From contig NZ_JAKSYI010000145.1 of assembly GCF_022829285.1 (NCBI RefSeq), forward strand, positions 39,090 to 103,089: 64,000 bases of DNA, in the 5' to 3' direction. Source of the DNA: Methylobacterium sp. J-078 (lineage in GTDB: Bacteria; Pseudomonadota; Alphaproteobacteria; Rhizobiales; Beijerinckiaceae). This document shows positions 34,784 through 43,155 of the stretch, piece by piece (within the stretch, counting starts at the first letter, position 1; each line of letters opens with the position of its first letter). The position numbers were made by a program, and so were the translations under genes. The notes beneath the pieces were generated by a model. That model worked only from the letters and a program-made list of their open reading frames with translations. It had not been told where the DNA came from and searched no databases.

Positions 34784-35773
34784 TTAGAGGGTGACGACGA
34801 CCTTGCCGATTTGCTCGTTGGATTCCAGGAAGCGGTGAGCATCCTGAATGTCGGCGAAGGCGAAGACACGGGCGATCAGGGGCTTGAGGGCGCCCGACAC
34901 CAAACCGTCCATGATGAAGGTCTTGGCGCGTTCGAGGATCGCATCGTCGGACACGACTTCGATGTAGAGGTAGCCCTTCAACGTCAGGCTCTTGCTCAGG
35001 ACTGTAAACAACGGGAACGGCGTGGGCTCAGCGCTGAGCACGCCATATTCAAGCAGGATCCCACCCCGTGCCATGCTGGCCGTCAAAGGCCCGAACGAAG
35101 GGCCGCCGACCGGATCGAACACGACACGAACGCCGTTCCCGTCGGTGATTTCCATAACCTTCGCAACAAGGTCCTCTTCCTCCGTTGCTACGACATGGTC
35201 GGCGCCGGCATCCAGAAGAGCTTGTCGCTTGGCGTCGGTGCGCGTCGTTGCGATGACGGTCGCGCCGACCATTTTCGCGATTTGGAAGGCCGCTATGCCG
35301 ACACTGCTGGACGCTGCGGAGATGATCACGGCCTCGCCGCGGGACAGCTTCGCCTGTTCGATGAGGGCGCCCCACGCCGTGACATATGGCATCCAGACCG
35401 CCGCGGCGTCCTCGTAGGATAGGTTCTGCGGATGCTTGACGACCAGGCGAGCCTGTACATTGACGAGTTCGCCGTAGGTGCCGCCGTCGGAGATGTCGAG
35501 CGAGGGAATGACGCTGACGGCATCACCGACGACGAACCCCCTAACGGACGACCCGACCGCTTCGACAACGCCCGAAGCCTCGTAGCCGAGGCGGCTCGGA
35601 AAGCGTGCGTCCTGCAGATAGGCATGACTGCGGAACATCACCTCGGCGCGGTTTATACCAATCGCCTTTACCTTGATTTGAACCTCGTTGGCAGCGGGGG
35701 CCGGGACGTCCACGTCATCGATCCGGAGAACGCTGGCGTCACCGTATTCGTGAATTCGGACTACTCGGGTCAT
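34784..35773 (-). CDS. Zinc-free MDR oxidoreductase, quinone reductase-like
   Basis: A 329-residue medium-chain dehydrogenase/reductase. It has the GroES-like N-terminus (RIHEYGDASVLRIDDVDVP) and the QOR-type nucleotide site VIISAASSSVGIAAFQIAK in place of GxGxxG, and lacks the Cys and His zinc ligands, so it is the quinone oxidoreductase/zeta-crystallin-like branch that reduces quinones or reactive enones with NADPH. The sequence DPVGGPSFGPLTASMARGG is typical. The ATG at 35773 (MTRVVRIHEY) is used rather than the longer frame to 35824, which would run into the operator palindrome at 35801. It is probably controlled by the TetR regulator at 36501-37130. Confidence 0.9.
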   Translation of the reverse strand: MTRVVRIHEYGDASVLRIDDVDVPAPAANEVQIKVKAIGINRAEVMFRSHAYLQDARFPSRLGYEASGVVEAVGSSVRGFVVGDAVSVIPSLDISDGGTYGELVNVQARLVVKHPQNLSYEDAAAVWMPYVTAWGALIEQAKLSRGEAVIISAASSSVGIAAFQIAKMVGATVIATTRTDAKRQALLDAGADHVVATEEEDLVAKVMEITDGNGVRVVFDPVGGPSFGPLTASMARGGILLEYGVLSAEPTPFPLFTVLSKSLTLKGYLYIEVVSDDAILERAKTFIMDGLVSGALKPLIARVFAFADIQDAHRFLESNEQIGKVVVTL

Positions 35774-35800
35774 TAGATATCTCCAGGCGCATCGCTTTAA

Positions 35801-35814
35801 GGAGCGTTTGCTCC
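35801..35814. promoter_or_regulatory. Operator-like palindrome 1
   Basis: GGAGC-GTTT-GCTCC lies 27 bases upstream of the MDR oxidoreductase start at 35773. It belongs to a group of five similar sites around the TetR gene (see also 35857, 35987, 36049 and 37260). A TetR-type operator is inferred. Confidence 0.6.
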
Positions 35815-35856
35815 AAAAAACCATTAGGAGATGTTTGATAGAGCGTCAACATAATA

Positions 35857-35872
35857 TGGAGTCATAGCTCCA
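35857..35872. promoter_or_regulatory. Operator-like palindrome 2
   Basis: TGGAG-TCATAG-CTCCA, with one more matching base on each side (ATGGAG and CTCCAT). It sits in the AT-richer promoter region upstream of the MDR gene that starts at 35773. Confidence 0.6.
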
Positions 35873-35986
35873 TTTTATCGGCCATGTTGCCTGAGCCGCT
35901 CTCTGCTCCTGGTGTCCCACTGCGCTCTGACTGATGCCGGTACGTGCCCGTATCGATGCCCCGTACAAGGTCGCCCGTCGCGAGGC

Positions 35987-36006
35987 TTTGGAGGTGTGCC
36001 TCCAAA
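35987..36006. promoter_or_regulatory. Operator-like palindrome 3
   Basis: TTTGGAGG-TGTG-CCTCCAAA, with perfect 8-base arms, is the strongest of the set. It lies about 100 bases upstream of the tautomerase start at 36109. Confidence 0.65.
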
Positions 36007-36048
36007 ATTTGGTTGACGATCCCGCAATTCGAAAGCAGAACGGACTTG

Positions 36049-36064
36049 TGGAGGCGCACCTCCA
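36049..36064. promoter_or_regulatory. Operator-like palindrome 4
   Basis: TGGAGG-CGCA-CCTCCA with perfect 6-base arms lies 44 bases upstream of the tautomerase start codon, where a repressor would cover the promoter or the start of transcription. Confidence 0.65.
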
Positions 36065-36108
36065 ATTCATACCGCGTTGCGTGGGTACGACGCAATGAGG
36101 AACACGTC

Positions 36109-36504
36109 ATGCCGTTTTTCAACGTCCACGTACCCAGGGACCTGTTTTCTCTGGATCAGCGCAAGGCGATTGCGGACGCCCTCGCGCACTCCCTTCAGGA
36201 GAGCTTTGGCCTGCCCCCGGAGGACAAGTTCGTCGTGATTAACGAGCATGCCGAAGGTTTTATGTTCCTGCATCCCACGTATAAGGATGTGGAGCGTACG
36301 GCAGGTGCGATCGTCATCTCTGTCCATATTCCGGCATCGCGTCCGATGTCGGAAAAGCGCAAGTTGCTGAAGGAGATCGTCCAGTGCCTTCACGACAAGG
36401 TCGGCATCAGGCCGGATGATGTGTTCGTGACCCTCATTCCATTGCCGTCGGAGAACTTCTCGTTCGGGCGAGGTTTCAGTCCGTTTGATAAGGGCGACGA
36501 CTAG
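36109..36504 (+). CDS. Tautomerase superfamily protein
   Basis: A 131-residue tautomerase-fold protein. The N-terminus MPFFNVHVP leaves Pro as the first residue after Met removal, the general base of 4-oxalocrotonate tautomerase-like enzymes. Further family features are SLDQRKAIADALAHSLQESF, PEDKFVVI and HDKVGIRPDDVFVTLIPLP. Such enzymes isomerise enol acids or dehalogenate. The gene follows two operator-like palindromes and ends inside the stop codon of the convergent tetR (shared TAG/CTA). The ATG at 36109 has AGGA upstream. It may act with the two neighbouring MDR reductases on a common aromatic or enone compound; that is inference. Confidence 0.88.
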   Translation: MPFFNVHVPRDLFSLDQRKAIADALAHSLQESFGLPPEDKFVVINEHAEGFMFLHPTYKDVERTAGAIVISVHIPASRPMSEKRKLLKEIVQCLHDKVGIRPDDVFVTLIPLPSENFSFGRGFSPFDKGDD

Positions 36505-37130
36505 GGCCGCCCGCCGGGCCATGCATCGAGCGCCATCACGCCGGTCTTTTCGAGCATGCCGCGATCTGCGCCGTCACGCGCACGGACCGCCATGCCCCTG
36601 AACACTGTCTCGAAGAACTCGGCGATCTGGGCGAGGTCGGTGCCTTCAGGTAGGTCGCCGTTCCGGACGCCCTCGTCGAGGCGCTCTACCATCAAGGCGA
36701 GCGACCGCCCTCTGACATCACGCATGAAGTCGCGGAGATCGGCGCGTTCGGGGGCGTCGTGTAGCCCGGCCAGGGAAATCATGCAGCCTGCAGGGCCCGT
36801 GTCGTCAGTGTAAGCGGCCGCAGTAGCCATCATCAGCCGCGCGAACGCATCTCGCGCCGAGCCCCCGCCGGTCAGAGCCTTGGGGAAGAAGCCGCCCGGC
36901 CCAGTGAGATATGCACCGACCGCCTCTCGATAGAGGGCCTCCTTGTTGCCGAAAGCGTTATAGAAGCTTGAGGGGCTGACCCCCATCGCGGCAATCAGTT
37001 CGTCGAAGGTCGCGCCCTCGTAGCCCCTGTCCCAAAAGACACGCATCGCCCGGTCGAGCGCCGCTGTGCGGTCGAACAGCCGTGGTCGGCCACGCCCGCG
37101 AGAGGTTGGGCTCTCGCCCTTGATGGTCAT
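36501..37130 (-). CDS. TetR/AcrR family repressor
   Basis: A 209-residue regulator. The N-terminal helix-turn-helix is DRTAALDRAMRVFWDRGYEG then TFDELIAAMGVSPSSFYNAFGNKEALYREA, typical of TetR proteins, with a basic GRGRPRLF tail before it. The C-terminal ligand domain includes TGPAGCMISLAGLHDAPERA, a pattern of the TetR_C group next to reductases, with one Cys that could sense electrophiles. It overlaps the convergent tautomerase gene by 4 bases and is divergent from the MDR gene at 37325. Five TGGAG-type palindromes surrounding these genes are its likely operators. Confidence 0.9.
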   Translation of the reverse strand: MTIKGESPTSRGRGRPRLFDRTAALDRAMRVFWDRGYEGATFDELIAAMGVSPSSFYNAFGNKEALYREAVGAYLTGPGGFFPKALTGGGSARDAFARLMMATAAAYTDDTGPAGCMISLAGLHDAPERADLRDFMRDVRGRSLALMVERLDEGVRNGDLPEGTDLAQIAEFFETVFRGMAVRARDGADRGMLEKTGVMALDAWPGGRP

Positions 37131-37259
37131 TGCGCGTCCCTACCGGCCTGCGACGTGAACGGTCATCGCCCACGCCTCCAAGCCATGAACTAACATATTC
37201 ATAGCGACGGCTCCAGTTTTACATTGACTGCCAACGGCGGCAAGGCCAAAGCATATTTA

Positions 37260-37275
37260 TGGAGCTTTCGCTCCA
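37260..37275. promoter_or_regulatory. Operator-like palindrome 5
   Basis: TGGAGC-TTTC-GCTCCA lies between the divergent tetR (start 37130) and MDR gene (start 37325), 50 bases upstream of the latter. It shares the half-site with palindromes 1 and 2. Confidence 0.65.
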
Positions 37276-37324
37276 ATAGAGACAACCTGCTGCGGCCTTG
37301 CTGCTCGACCAAAGGACCATCCTG

Positions 37325-38293
37325 ATGAAAGCGATCCAGATTTCAGCCTTCGGCGAGCCCCGTGATGTACTGCGATTTGGCGATTTTCCTGAACCAGCCG
37401 CACCTGGTTTGAACGAGGTGCTCGTTCAGCTCGAAGCGTCTCCGTTCAACCCTCACGACCTCTATGTGATCAAGGGCGGATTTCCCGTCCTGCCGACGGC
37501 GCCGGGGCCCGTCGGCAACGAGGGGGTCGGCCGCGTAATCGGCCTGGGCGCGGACGTAGATCATCTTGCCATCGGTGACCGGGTGCTTCTTCCAACCTTC
37601 ACCTGGCTCTGGCGCGAGCGGATGACCATCCCCGCGGCGGGTCTATTCGCCCTGCCGGACGCCGATCTGCATCAACTTTCGATGCTCGGCATCAATCCCC
37701 CAACCGCGGCTCTCCTGCTCAGCGAATACACAGCGTTGGAACCGGGTGACTGGGTCGTCCAGAACGCTGCTAATTCGGGCGTCGGTCGGGCCGTGATCGG
37801 CATCGCCAAGGCGCGGGGCTTCAAGACACTCAACATCGTCCGCCGGCCCGAACTTGTCAGTGAACTCAAGGCCGCGGGGGCCGACGTGGTCCTGATTGCG
37901 GGCGACGACACCAAGGCCGAAGCCGAGAAGGCGGTCGAGGGCGGCCGGATTGGTCTAGGTATCGACGCCATCGGCGGCGAGGCGATTGGCCTGCTCGCCG
38001 ATATCGTCTCGCTCCGAGCGACCGTCGTCGCCTATTCTATTCTCGGCAGCGCAACGATGTCGATCCCGGCCTGGTCGCCGATCTTTAAGCAGGTGACCGT
38101 CCACGGCTTCTTCCTCGGCAACCCAGACTCAGCCGCCGCTACCCCCGCCGCCGTCCAAGACGTCCTGCCGCTCGTCATCAGCGGTGGCCTGCATACACCG
38201 ATCAGCGGTGTCTACCCGCCGTCCGCCGTCGTCGATGCCGCCGTCCATGCCGAGCGTGGCGGCAAGGTGATCATCGACTTTACCGCGGAATAA
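37325..38293 (+). CDS. MDR oxidoreductase, enoyl reductase-like
   Basis: A 322-residue medium-chain dehydrogenase/reductase of the zinc-free ETR/MECR-like branch. The N-terminal GroES fold starts MKAIQISAFGEPRDVLRFGD; the nucleotide region is VVQNAANSGVGRAVIGIAKARG, followed by LNIVRRPELVSELKAAGADV, which favours NADPH. PFNPHDLYVIKGGFPVLP is the substrate-loop signature. It probably reduces an activated double bond. Downstream of the TetR-divergent palindrome; the DUF1330 gene follows after about 100 bases. The ATG at 37325 is used; an in-frame ATG at 37298 is possible. Confidence 0.9.
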   Translation: MKAIQISAFGEPRDVLRFGDFPEPAAPGLNEVLVQLEASPFNPHDLYVIKGGFPVLPTAPGPVGNEGVGRVIGLGADVDHLAIGDRVLLPTFTWLWRERMTIPAAGLFALPDADLHQLSMLGINPPTAALLLSEYTALEPGDWVVQNAANSGVGRAVIGIAKARGFKTLNIVRRPELVSELKAAGADVVLIAGDDTKAEAEKAVEGGRIGLGIDAIGGEAIGLLADIVSLRATVVAYSILGSATMSIPAWSPIFKQVTVHGFFLGNPDSAAATPAAVQDVLPLVISGGLHTPISGVYPPSAVVDAAVHAERGGKVIIDFTAE

Positions 38294-38394
38294 GATTGCC
38301 CTCGCCTGAGCCGCGACCTTCGTCCTTTCAACCATCATCAGAGACGTGCGAGCCCGTCGAATCCCTTCAGGGGCGCACGGCGAAAGGTAGTCAT

Positions 38395-38682
38395 ATGTCT
38401 GTTTATGTTCTCATCGATCTGGACGTTCGCGATCCGGAAGCCTTTGCTGAGTACGTGGCCAAGGTCGGGCCCCTGATCATCCAGTATGGGGGCAAGGTCG
38501 TCGCGACGGATCCGGAGCCGGAGCTCTACGAAGGTGACTGGGCGCCAAGCCTGGTTGTCGTTCTGGAATTCGAGACGCGGGCAGCGGTGCGCGCATTCTA
38601 CGACGCACCCGAGTATCAACCGATCCGTGCGATCCGCATCAACTCCGCGACGTCGAACGGCCTGATCGCCGTGGGCCGATAG
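38395..38682 (+). CDS. DUF1330 protein
   Basis: A 95-residue DUF1330 protein, a dimeric alpha+beta barrel fold. The pattern VYVLIDLDVRDPEAFAEYVAKV then GGKVVATDPEPELYEGDW and VLEFETRAAVRAFYDAPEYQP is characteristic. Members resemble small monooxygenase-like or binding proteins with no settled function. It is cytosolic. It follows the MDR oxidoreductase on the same strand and could be the last gene of the TetR-controlled unit. The ribosome binding site is weak (GAAAGG about 6 bases upstream). Confidence 0.88.
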   Translation: MSVYVLIDLDVRDPEAFAEYVAKVGPLIIQYGGKVVATDPEPELYEGDWAPSLVVVLEFETRAAVRAFYDAPEYQPIRAIRINSATSNGLIAVGR

Positions 38683-39128
38683 ACCAACGCCTGTCCGCAG
38701 ACCGCGAAACGAAGTCGGCTTCGTCGGGTTTCCCGGCGAGGCCGTACGAAGCGTGGTGCTCACGACCTTCGGTCAAGAGAGCGATGTCAAACCGTGGGTA
38801 CCGTCCCGCCGTTCGCGAGAGCGCCCTTCGCCGCCGCAGGCGCTGCGACGCGCGGCACGCGGCGACTCAGGTGTGGAGAACGCCGGCTTTGACGCTCACG
38901 TGTCCGAAAGCTGACGGTCCGCAAACCACCCATTACGGACGTCCGTGACGGGTATCAAACGTCAGGCTTCGACAACCAACAACCGAAGGTTTCCAAACCC
39001 GACACGAGTGGCCCCGCCCACGACCTGCATAAATTCCGATCATAGGATTCTATGTTTGACAGCGCGACGCTCCTGGGGTATTGATAGGGCACGCTCAAGA
39101 AGTGTGAGTGGCGGTGGGGGCAGCGGCG
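38683..39128. other. 446-base gap before the GTA-like cluster
   Basis: There is no supported gene. The stretch 39030-39100 is AT-richer (ATTCCGATCATAGGATTCTATG) and is a good place for the promoter of the phage-head cluster. Long minus-strand frames crossing this region are shadows of the rightward genes. Confidence 0.45.
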
Positions 39129-39932
39129 ATGTTCAGCGCACCGATCCCCGCCGAAACCCGCGCTGCCGTCGAGGCGGCCATGCGCGGCACCCGCCGGTCC
39201 GTCCGGGACATCGCGACTGAGACAGGCGTCGCGGAAGCGACCATCCGCTCCTGGAACCGGCGCAGCGGCTGGCGCCCGGTGGCGGTGCAGGGGCCGCGCG
39301 GTCTCGATCCGCTCCGCTGGACGGCCGCGCGCCGCGCCGCGGTGGCACGGCTCTACCGCCACCCCTGGATCGACATCGCCGATCTCGCCCACGCGATGGG
39401 GTTGCCCGGGCGCCGGGCCGAGGCGCTGTTCGCGGCGTGCGGCCTGGAGGGGCGCCGACCCGGCGTGGTGGCGGACGCCACCGGACCCGAGACCGACCCC
39501 GGGCGCCTGCGGGCGGCGTTGCGCGCCCACATCGCCCGCCAGATCCTGCGTTTCGACGCGGCGCTGAACGCCGAGTCCGGCGATGATCCCAAGAACTTCG
39601 ATCCCAAGAACGCCGATCCCAAGCGCTTCGACAGCGCCCGGGTGCTGCGCGACCTCGGCGGCCTCAAGCGGCTCCTCGACGAGACGGACCGGGACGCGGC
39701 GCCGGTCGTGTCGGCCGGGGTTGGTCCGGTGAGAACGGATTCGGGGAAAGATGCGCGCGATGGCGAAGGATCCGGTGAAGAACCCGGTCACGCCTCCGGC
39801 GACGCCGGCCACGACCTGCCCGCCCTGCGCGCGGAGATCGCGCGCCGCGCTGAGGCGCTCGGCGGCGAGCGGGCGGATGCCGGCCCTGCTGGCGAGCCTG
39901 CCGCCGCACCTGATCCGGGCGCTCGCGGCTGA
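39129..39932 (+). CDS. HTH protein, small terminase-like (GTA gene 1 position)
   Basis: A 267-residue protein just upstream of the large terminase, in the place of the small terminase of gene-transfer-agent clusters. The N-terminal helix-turn-helix is visible (TRRSVRDIATETGVAEATIR then SWNRRSGWRPV) with a second HTH-like region (YRHPWIDIADLAHAMGLPGRRAEALFAACG). The middle has a short DPKNFDPKNADPKRFD repeat and RVLRDLGGLKRLLDETD; the end is Gly/Ala/Asp-rich and disordered. Start ATG at 39129; its stop overlaps the terminase gene. The DNA-recognition role is inferred from HTH and position. Confidence 0.72.
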   Translation: MFSAPIPAETRAAVEAAMRGTRRSVRDIATETGVAEATIRSWNRRSGWRPVAVQGPRGLDPLRWTAARRAAVARLYRHPWIDIADLAHAMGLPGRRAEALFAACGLEGRRPGVVADATGPETDPGRLRAALRAHIARQILRFDAALNAESGDDPKNFDPKNADPKRFDSARVLRDLGGLKRLLDETDRDAAPVVSAGVGPVRTDSGKDARDGEGSGEEPGHASGDAGHDLPALRAEIARRAEALGGERADAGPAGEPAAAPDPGARG

Positions 39933-41157
39933 CTGGCTCCTGGCGGCCCGGGCCGACCAGCTGCCGCCCTGCCCCGCCCTGGGGGACTGGACCACCTGGG
40001 CGGTGATCGGCGGGCGCGGCGCCGGCAAGACCCGCACGGGGGCCGAGTGGGTCCGCGCCCTGGCGCTGGGCGACCCGGCCTTCACGGCCCGGCCGGTCGG
40101 CCGCATCGCGCTGATCGGCGAGACCTTCGCGGACGTGCGCGACGTCATGGTGGAGGGGCCCTCCGGGCTTCTGGGCCTCACCGGACGCCGGCCCCGCTGG
40201 TCGCCCTCGCGCCGGCGCCTCGAATGGGACAACGGCGCGGTCGGCCTCGCCTTCTCGGCCGAGGAGCCGGATTCCCTGCGCGGGCCGCAATTCGGGGCGG
40301 CTTGGTCGGACGAGATCGCCAAGTGGCGCTACGCGGAAGCCGCCTACGACATGATCCAGTTCGGCCTGCGCCTGGGCGCGCACCCGCGCGGCCTCGTCAC
40401 CACCACGCCCCGGCCGATCCCGCTCCTGCGGCGGATCCTGGCGGACCCGCTGACCGTGGTCAGCCGGGCGCGCACCGCCGACAACGCCGCCAACCTCGCC
40501 CCGACCTTCCTGGAGGCGGTGGTGGGGCGCTATGCCGGCACCCGCCTGGGGCGCCAGGAACTCGACGGCGAGCTGATCGCCGACCGGGCCGACGCCCTCT
40601 GGACCCGCGACCGCCTCGAAGCGGCCCGCGTCCCGGCGGCGCCGGAGGCCTTGCGCCGCATCGTCGTGGCGGTGGACCCGCCGGCCTCCTCGAAGGCCGG
40701 GGCGGATGCCTGCGGGATCGTCGCCGCCGGCCTCGACGGCGCCGGCCACGCCTACGTGCTGGCCGACGCCACCCTCGCCCGGGCCACCCCCGAGGCCTGG
40801 GCCTCGGCCGCGCTCGCGCTCTACCACCGGCTCTGCGCCGACGCCCTCGTGGTCGAGGTCAACCAGGGCGGCGAGATGGCGACCGCCGTCCTGCACCAGA
40901 TCGACGCCGCCGTGCCCGTGACCCCGGTGCGGGCCACGCGCGGAAAATACCTGCGGGCCGAGCCGGTCTCGGTGCTCTACGCGCAGGGGCGCGTCCACCA
41001 TGTCGGCGCCCTGCCGGCGCTGGAGGACGAGCTCTGCGACTTCGGCCCGGACGGCCTCTCCACCGGCGCCTCGCCGGACCGCCTCGACGCCCTGGTCTGG
41101 GCGCTGACGCACCTCCTGCTGCGCGGCGGCTCCGAGCCGCGCATCCGGCGCCTGTAG
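39877..41157 (+). CDS. Large terminase subunit, GTA-like (g2)
   Basis: About 426 residues. The ATPase half has GGRGAGKTRTGAEWV (Walker A), LIGETFADVRDVMVEGPSGL and SAEEPDSLRGPQFGAAWSDEI (Walker B region, with the DE pair). The nuclease half has RIVVAVDPPASSKAGADACG, VVEVNQGGEMA and VTPVRATRGKYLRAEPVSVL. This matches the terminase_6-type large terminase of Rhodobacter-type gene transfer agents, which packages DNA into heads. The start at 39877 (MPALLASLPPHLIRALAADW) fits the family; 39751 would overlap the previous gene by 180 bases. The portal gene follows after 41 bases. Confidence 0.92.
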   Translation: MPALLASLPPHLIRALAADWLLAARADQLPPCPALGDWTTWAVIGGRGAGKTRTGAEWVRALALGDPAFTARPVGRIALIGETFADVRDVMVEGPSGLLGLTGRRPRWSPSRRRLEWDNGAVGLAFSAEEPDSLRGPQFGAAWSDEIAKWRYAEAAYDMIQFGLRLGAHPRGLVTTTPRPIPLLRRILADPLTVVSRARTADNAANLAPTFLEAVVGRYAGTRLGRQELDGELIADRADALWTRDRLEAARVPAAPEALRRIVVAVDPPASSKAGADACGIVAAGLDGAGHAYVLADATLARATPEAWASAALALYHRLCADALVVEVNQGGEMATAVLHQIDAAVPVTPVRATRGKYLRAEPVSVLYAQGRVHHVGALPALEDELCDFGPDGLSTGASPDRLDALVWALTHLLLRGGSEPRIRRL

Positions 41158-41198
41158 GCGTCCCCGACCCCCGAACGATCCGACCCAGCGAGGCCCCG

Positions 41199-42359
41199 AT
41201 GGCGAACCTCCTCTCCCGGCTCGTGCGCCGTGCCGCGCCTCCCGACACCAAGGCGGCCCCGCAGGCCGGCATCGGCGTCGCCTTCTACGGCGAGGGCCGG
41301 GCCTCTTGGACCCCGCGCGACATCGGGGCGCTCGCCCGCGAGGGCTTCCAGCGCAACGCCATCGTCCACCGCGCCGTGCGGCTGGTGGCCGAGGCCGCCG
41401 CCGCCCTGCCGGTCGGGCTGGTGGGGGAAGGCGCCGCCGAACCGCATCCGCTGGAGGCGCTGCTCGCCCGCCCGAACCCGCGCCAGGGCGGGGCGGCGCT
41501 CCTCGAATCGCTCTACGGGCACCTGATGGTCTCGGGCAACGCCTACCTCCAGGCCACAAACCTCGACGGGAGCCTGCGCGAACTCCATGCGCTCCGCCCC
41601 GACCGGATGCGGGTGGTGCCCGGCCCCGACGGCTGGCCGGCGGCCTACGACTACGCGGTCGGCGGCAGAACCCTGCGCTTCGACCAGGGCGGCGAGGGCG
41701 TGCCCCCGATCCTGCATCTGACCCTGTTCCACCCCACCGACGACCATTACGGCCTCTCGCCGATGGAGGCGGCGGCGGTGGCCCTCGACATCCACAACGC
41801 GGCGGGTGCCTGGAACAAGGCCCTCCTCGACAACGCGGCGCGCCCCTCCGGCGCCCTGGTCTTCGCGACCCAGAGCGGCTCGACCCTGAGCGATGCGCAG
41901 TTCACCCGCCTCAAGGGCGAGCTGGAGGCCAACTATCAGGGCGCCGGCAATGCCGGGCGCCCGCTGCTGCTGGAGGGCGGGCTCGACTGGAAGCCCCTCG
42001 CCCTCTCGCCCAAGGACATGGATTTCGTGGAGGCCAAGAGCGGGGCCGCCCGCGAGATCGCGCTCGCCTTCGGGGTGCCGCCCCTGCTGCTCGGCCTGCC
42101 CGGCGACAACACCCACGCCAACTACGCCGAGGCCAACCGCGCCTTCTACCGGCAGACCGTGATCCCGCTCGTGCGCCGCACGGCCGAAGCCCTGGCCCAC
42201 TGGCTGGAACCCGCCTTCGGCCCGGCCCGCCTGGAACCCGACCTCGACGCCATCGAGGCCCTCGCCCCCGAGCGCGAGAGCCTGTGGCGCCGCGTGCAGG
42301 CGGCGGACTTTTTGACAGAGGCCGAGAAGCGCGCGGCGGTGGGCTACGGGCCGCGTTGA
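41199..42359 (+). CDS. Phage portal protein, GTA-like (g3)
   Basis: A 386-residue HK97-type portal protein that forms the ring through which DNA enters the head. Motifs: WTPRDIGALAREGFQRNAIV, YGHLMVSGNAYLQA, LHALRPDRMRVVPGPDGWPA, HPTDDHYGLSPMEAAAVALD then AWNKALLDNAARPSGALV. It ends with ALAFGVPPLLLGLPGDNTHA and NYAEANRAFYRQTVIPLV. The length is normal. Start ATG at 41199. Downstream the cluster is interrupted by a leftward toxin-antitoxin pair before the protease gene. Confidence 0.94.
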   Translation: MANLLSRLVRRAAPPDTKAAPQAGIGVAFYGEGRASWTPRDIGALAREGFQRNAIVHRAVRLVAEAAAALPVGLVGEGAAEPHPLEALLARPNPRQGGAALLESLYGHLMVSGNAYLQATNLDGSLRELHALRPDRMRVVPGPDGWPAAYDYAVGGRTLRFDQGGEGVPPILHLTLFHPTDDHYGLSPMEAAAVALDIHNAAGAWNKALLDNAARPSGALVFATQSGSTLSDAQFTRLKGELEANYQGAGNAGRPLLLEGGLDWKPLALSPKDMDFVEAKSGAAREIALAFGVPPLLLGLPGDNTHANYAEANRAFYRQTVIPLVRRTAEALAHWLEPAFGPARLEPDLDAIEALAPERESLWRRVQAADFLTEAEKRAAVGYGPR

Positions 42360-42399
42360 GGCCGAACGGAGCGCCGGCCCGCGCCGCGACCCCGGTGTC

Positions 42400-42831
42400 T
42401 CAGGCCTCCTCCGACCCCGGTGGCGACCCCGGCGGTTTCGGCGCGGACCCCGAGCAGCTCATGAACGCGATGGGATAGGCCGGAACGCTCCGGTCCTCGG
42501 AGACGAAGATAGCGCCCTCGGCCTTCGCCTGGGCGATGAGCAGGTGATCCCACGGGTCCCCATGATGACGCGGCAGGTCGCCGAGGCCCAGCAAATGCGC
42601 CGGAGTGATCCCGACGAGGTCGAAACCCTGGTCCCGCACCGCGTCGAGGATGGCGCCGAGATCGGCCTTGAGCTTCCCGACCCGCACCTTCACCTGGATC
42701 TCCCAGAGGGAGGCAACCGAGACCAGAACGTCGTTGGCCGGGTCCGCAATCAGGTCCTGCGCGGCCCGACCGAGCCTCGGATCGGCCAGCAACCACCAGA
42801 GCAGGGCGTGGGTGTCGAGGAGAAGCCTCAC
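42400..42831 (-). CDS. vapC: VapC-type PIN-domain toxin
   Basis: A 143-residue PIN-domain RNase. The first acidic residue is in MRLLLDTHALLWWL (D6); further acids lie in SVASLWEIQVK (E43) and HHGDPWDHLLIAQAKAEG (D91, D94), with DRSVPAYPI near the end. This is the DTHALLWWL subgroup. The GTG start overlaps the antitoxin stop (GTGA), the usual order of antitoxin first. The last 20 residues (SGSAPKPPGSPPGSEEA) form a Pro/Ser tail not needed for the fold. It is convergent with the GTA portal gene, 40 bases away. Confidence 0.9.
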   Translation of the reverse strand: MRLLLDTHALLWWLLADPRLGRAAQDLIADPANDVLVSVASLWEIQVKVRVGKLKADLGAILDAVRDQGFDLVGITPAHLLGLGDLPRHHGDPWDHLLIAQAKAEGAIFVSEDRSVPAYPIAFMSCSGSAPKPPGSPPGSEEA

Positions 42832-43142
42832 GCCACTTCGTCCTTGGAATCCCCGCCCTCCGAATTCTCGCCCTCCAGATTTTCACCCTCCATGGCGGCC
42901 AGGAGCGCGGGCGGCAGGATGTCGAAATCCGAAGCCATCTCGATCTGCCCGCGCAGCGTGCCGGGCCGGCGCCGGGGCAAGGGTTGGGGCGGGTGAACGA
43001 TCGCGATGACCTCGTCGCGGGCGGTCACCGCGAAGGAGGCGCCGTGGCGCACCTGGCGCATGAAACCCGAGAAATTTCCCCGAAACTCACGCACGCCGAT
43101 CCTCTGCGGCGCGCGCGGCAAAGCCTTCCCATCCTCGGCCAC
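42828..43142 (-). CDS. Phd/YefM-type antitoxin
   Basis: A 104-residue partner of the VapC toxin. The N-terminal DNA-binding part, RIGVREFRGNFSGFMRQVRH followed by VTARDEVIAIVHPP, is the Phd/YefM fold; the Glu-rich C-terminal tail (MEGENLEGENSEGGDSKDEV) should wrap the toxin. I choose GTG at 43142, since GGAG lies 8 bases upstream and the palindrome at 43156-43178 then sits in the promoter; the longer ATG at 43196 would bury that operator in the gene. Coupled to vapC by a 4-base overlap. Confidence 0.85.
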   Translation of the reverse strand: MAEDGKALPRAPQRIGVREFRGNFSGFMRQVRHGASFAVTARDEVIAIVHPPQPLPRRRPGTLRGQIEMASDFDILPPALLAAMEGENLEGENSEGGDSKDEVA

Positions 43143-43155
43143 GACCCATCTCCAC

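Noticed and set aside
35846..36122. Small minus-strand frames between the MDR and tautomerase genes
   Set aside because: They run through three operator-like palindromes and lack ribosome binding sites.
38955..40322. 455-codon minus-strand frame opposite the terminase genes
   Set aside because: Antisense shadow of the HTH/terminase genes, Arg/Pro-rich, with no domain.
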